Origin: Emcibacter nanhaiensis
GTDB taxonomy: Bacteria > Pseudomonadota > Alphaproteobacteria > Sphingomonadales > Emcibacteraceae
DNA: 64,000 bases
Direction: 5' to 3'
Assembly: GCF_006385175.1 (NCBI RefSeq)
Contig: NZ_VFIY01000006.1
Span: 186,001-250,000, forward strand
Positions 62,244 through 64,000 of this stretch are shown piece by piece. Under the pieces are notes generated by a model. The model made no database searches. It was given only the letters and a program-made list of their open reading frames with translations, and was not told where the DNA came from. The first letter of the stretch is position 1, and the number at the start of each line of letters is the position of its first letter. A program made the translations under genes and the position numbers.

Positions 62244-63767
62244 ATGACACAGAAGAAAGCAAAGAAACTTGGCCTCAAACAGCGTTATGCGATGATGACC
62301 CGCGGGCTCGACTGGGAAACCACCTATCAGCCGATGGAGAAGGTCTATCCTTACGACAAATACGAAGGCATCATCATCAACGACTGGGATGCCTGGGAGG
62401 ATCCGTTCCGGCTGACCATGGACGCCTACTGGAAATACCAGTCGGAAAAAGAACGCAAGCTCTATGCGGTGATCGACAGTTTTGCCCAGAATAATGGCCA
62501 TCTCGGCGTCACCGATGCCCGCTATGTCAATGCCATCAAACTGTTCCTGACCGGGGTATCCCCGCTGGAATACCAGGCGTCGCGCGGCTTTACCCATGTG
62601 GGCCGTCATTTCCAGGGCGCCGGGGCAAGGGTCGCCTGCCAGATGCAGGCGATTGACGAACTGCGCCACGCGCAGACTCAGGTTCATGCCATGAGCCACT
62701 ATAATAAATATTTCGACGGCATGCACAGCGGGCCGCAGATGCTGGACCGGGTCTGGTATCTTTCCGTGCCGAAATCCTTTTTCGACGATGCCCGGACTGC
62801 GGGGCCGTTCGAGTTCCTGACTGCGATTTCCTTCAGTTTTGAATATGTGCTGACCAACCTGCTGTTCGTGCCCTTCATGTCCGGGGCGGCCTATAACGGC
62901 GACATGGCGACGGTGACGTTCGGATTTTCCGCCCAGTCCGATGAAGCCCGCCATATGACGCTGGGTCTGGAAATCATCAAATTTATGCTGGAGCAGGATG
63001 AACGCAACATCCCGCTGGTGCAGCAATGGATGGACAAATGGTTCTGGCGCGGCACCCGCCTGCTGGCGCTGGTGGCCATGATGATGGACTATATGCTGCC
63101 GAAACGGATCATGTCCTGGAAGGAAGCCTGGGATATCTATTTTGTCGAGGCCGGCGGGGCTCTGTTTGAAGATCTCGCCCGCTATGGCATCAAGCCGCCG
63201 AAACATGCCGAAACGGCAACCCGGGAAGCGGAACATATCAGCCACCAGGCCTGGGGTATTTTCTACAACTATACCCACGCCGCCGGCTTCCACACCTGGA
63301 TTCCGGAAGATGAGGAACTGGACTGGCTGTCCGAGAAATACCCCAACACTTTCGATAAATATTACCGCCCGCGGTTTGAGTACTGGCGCGAGGAAGAGAA
63401 GGCCGGCCGCCGGTTCTACAACAACACGCTGCCGATGCTGTGCCAGACCTGCCAGATCCCCATGGGCTTCACCGACATGGATGATCCGACCACCGTGGTG
63501 TTCCGCAATTCCACCTACAAGGGGGATCAGTATCACTTTTGCTCCGACGGCTGTAAGGAAATCTTCGACAACGAGCCGGAAAAATATGTCCAGGCCTGGC
63601 TGCCGGTGCACCAGATCTATCAGGGCAATTGCGGCGGCGCCGACATTGAGGATGTTCTGAAATGGTATGGCCTCAACCTCGGTTCCGACAATCTGGATTA
63701 CAACGGTTCTCCGGAACAGAAACTGTGGAACGAATGGCAGGCCGCGCGCATCAGGGCGGCAGGATAA
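62244..63767 (+). CDS. dmpN: Phenol hydroxylase P3 (alpha, diiron) subunit
   Basis: A 507-residue catalytic subunit that hydroxylates phenol or alkylphenols to catechols. Diiron ligands are visible as two ExxH motifs: AIDELRHAQTQ near residue 139, and SDEARHMTLG near 234, with further Glu in the preceding helices. The C-terminal part carries a YHS domain with paired cysteines (CQTCQIPMGF and YHFCSDGCKEIF), as in other phenol hydroxylases. Length is normal. It is 40 bases after dmpM with GGAGAC upstream. Confidence 0.95.
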   Translation: MTQKKAKKLGLKQRYAMMTRGLDWETTYQPMEKVYPYDKYEGIIINDWDAWEDPFRLTMDAYWKYQSEKERKLYAVIDSFAQNNGHLGVTDARYVNAIKLFLTGVSPLEYQASRGFTHVGRHFQGAGARVACQMQAIDELRHAQTQVHAMSHYNKYFDGMHSGPQMLDRVWYLSVPKSFFDDARTAGPFEFLTAISFSFEYVLTNLLFVPFMSGAAYNGDMATVTFGFSAQSDEARHMTLGLEIIKFMLEQDERNIPLVQQWMDKWFWRGTRLLALVAMMMDYMLPKRIMSWKEAWDIYFVEAGGALFEDLARYGIKPPKHAETATREAEHISHQAWGIFYNYTHAAGFHTWIPEDEELDWLSEKYPNTFDKYYRPRFEYWREEEKAGRRFYNNTLPMLCQTCQIPMGFTDMDDPTTVVFRNSTYKGDQYHFCSDGCKEIFDNEPEKYVQAWLPVHQIYQGNCGGADIEDVLKWYGLNLGSDNLDYNGSPEQKLWNEWQAARIRAAG

Positions 63768-63786
63768 CGGGAGTCGGGAGAAAATC

Positions 63787-64000
63787 ATGTCAGTAAAAGC
63801 GATCGGAAAATATGAATTCGAGCCCAAGGACACCGAGGACAAGTTCCACGGCAACCAGCTGGTCTATATCAACTGGGAACATCACCTGATGTTTTGTTCC
63901 CCGGTCTGTCTGCCGTTGCCGCCCGACATGCCGTTCAAGGCGCTGGTCGGGGAGGTGCTGCCCGGGGTGTACAGCCAGCATCCGGATTTCGAAAAGATCG
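63787..64000 (+). CDS. dmpO: Phenol hydroxylase P4 subunit, 3' end missing
   Basis: The first 71 codons of a DmpO-like protein run off the window. Seen: KFHGNQLVYINWEHHLMFCS near residues 19-38, then PLPPDMPFKALVGEVLPGVY near 43-62, the hallmark of the family (about 119 residues when complete). It starts 19 bases after the dmpN stop. A dmpP-type reductase and catechol-cleavage genes would be expected to the right. Confidence 0.92.
   Translation, partial: MSVKAIGKYEFEPKDTEDKFHGNQLVYINWEHHLMFCSPVCLPLPPDMPFKALVGEVLPGVYSQHPDFEKI

Noticed and set aside
62145-63854. Open frame of 569 codons on the minus strand opposite dmpN
   Set aside because: It is antisense to the diiron subunit and has no recognisable motif; GC-rich third positions keep the opposite frame open.
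1-64000. Search for tRNA/rRNA genes, CRISPR repeats, insertion sequences, integrases and phage genes
   Set aside because: None recognised by eye. Spacers are short and show no tandem spaced repeats, and no transposase or integrase motifs appear in any supported frame.

Overview
The window looks like chromosomal DNA of a Gram-negative, aerobic and probably marine alphaproteobacterium, moderately GC-rich (estimated by eye). Evidence for this is the outer-membrane gene content (TonB receptor, TolC-like channel, DUF1302 barrel), the alphaproteobacterial style of the chemotaxis operon (STAS-cheY-cheA-cheW-mcp-cheW-cheR-cheB) and the many tightly overlapping catabolic operons. I see no rRNA, tRNA, CRISPR array, insertion sequence, phage gene or origin. 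Both edges cut through genes.

Layout. 1-2.1 kb: the end of an SDR oxidoreductase, convergent with an unusual epimerase/NTF2-like fusion. 2.1-2.9 kb: AT-rich spacer. 2.9-12.7 kb: a nine-gene chemosensory operon ending in an unassigned protein with two degenerate receptor-tip motifs. 12.9-14.0 kb: an orphan AraC regulator. 14.2-22.3 kb: a heavy-metal RND efflux operon (outer-membrane factor, adaptor, pump, DUF3240 protein, PepSY protein, OmpR-type regulator, PhoQ-like kinase with a histidine-rich sensor loop).

22.3-49.9 kb: a large accessory catabolic block for amino-acid-like, peptide or amine compounds. It contains a dimethylargininase-like hydrolase with an APC permease, a BetI-like TetR regulator, a PYROXD2-like flavoprotein, a GbcA/CntA-like Rieske oxygenase and a lipoprotein amidohydrolase. 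Next is a LysR-led operon (class III aminotransferase, acetylpolyamine-amidohydrolase-type deacetylase, NhaC antiporter). Divergent from it is a seven-gene operon (BKACE, GNAT, TolB-CehA fusion, S9 peptidase, APC permease, thioesterase, M20 peptidase). A TPR sulfotransferase, a TonB receptor and a GABA-type aminotransferase complete the block. A TGTACA-based inverted repeat lies in two intergenic regions beside the TetR gene, and a variant lies upstream of the TonB receptor, which suggests one regulon.

50.1-64 kb: a sigma-54-controlled aromatic-degradation region. A DmpR/MopR-type activator with the zinc-site residues is divergent from a YCF48-like lipoprotein, an MMPL/RND protein, a DUF1302 barrel and a DUF1329 protein. 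An HCCA-isomerase-like protein, a GST and a multicomponent phenol hydroxylase (dmpKLMN and the start of dmpO) follow. Perfect -24/-12 promoters lie before the YCF48 gene and before dmpK, each with a matching XylR/DmpR-type upstream site. The plausible logic is that phenolic inducer bound by the activator switches on both an envelope module for hydrophobic substrates and the monooxygenase. The catechol-cleavage genes would lie beyond the right edge.
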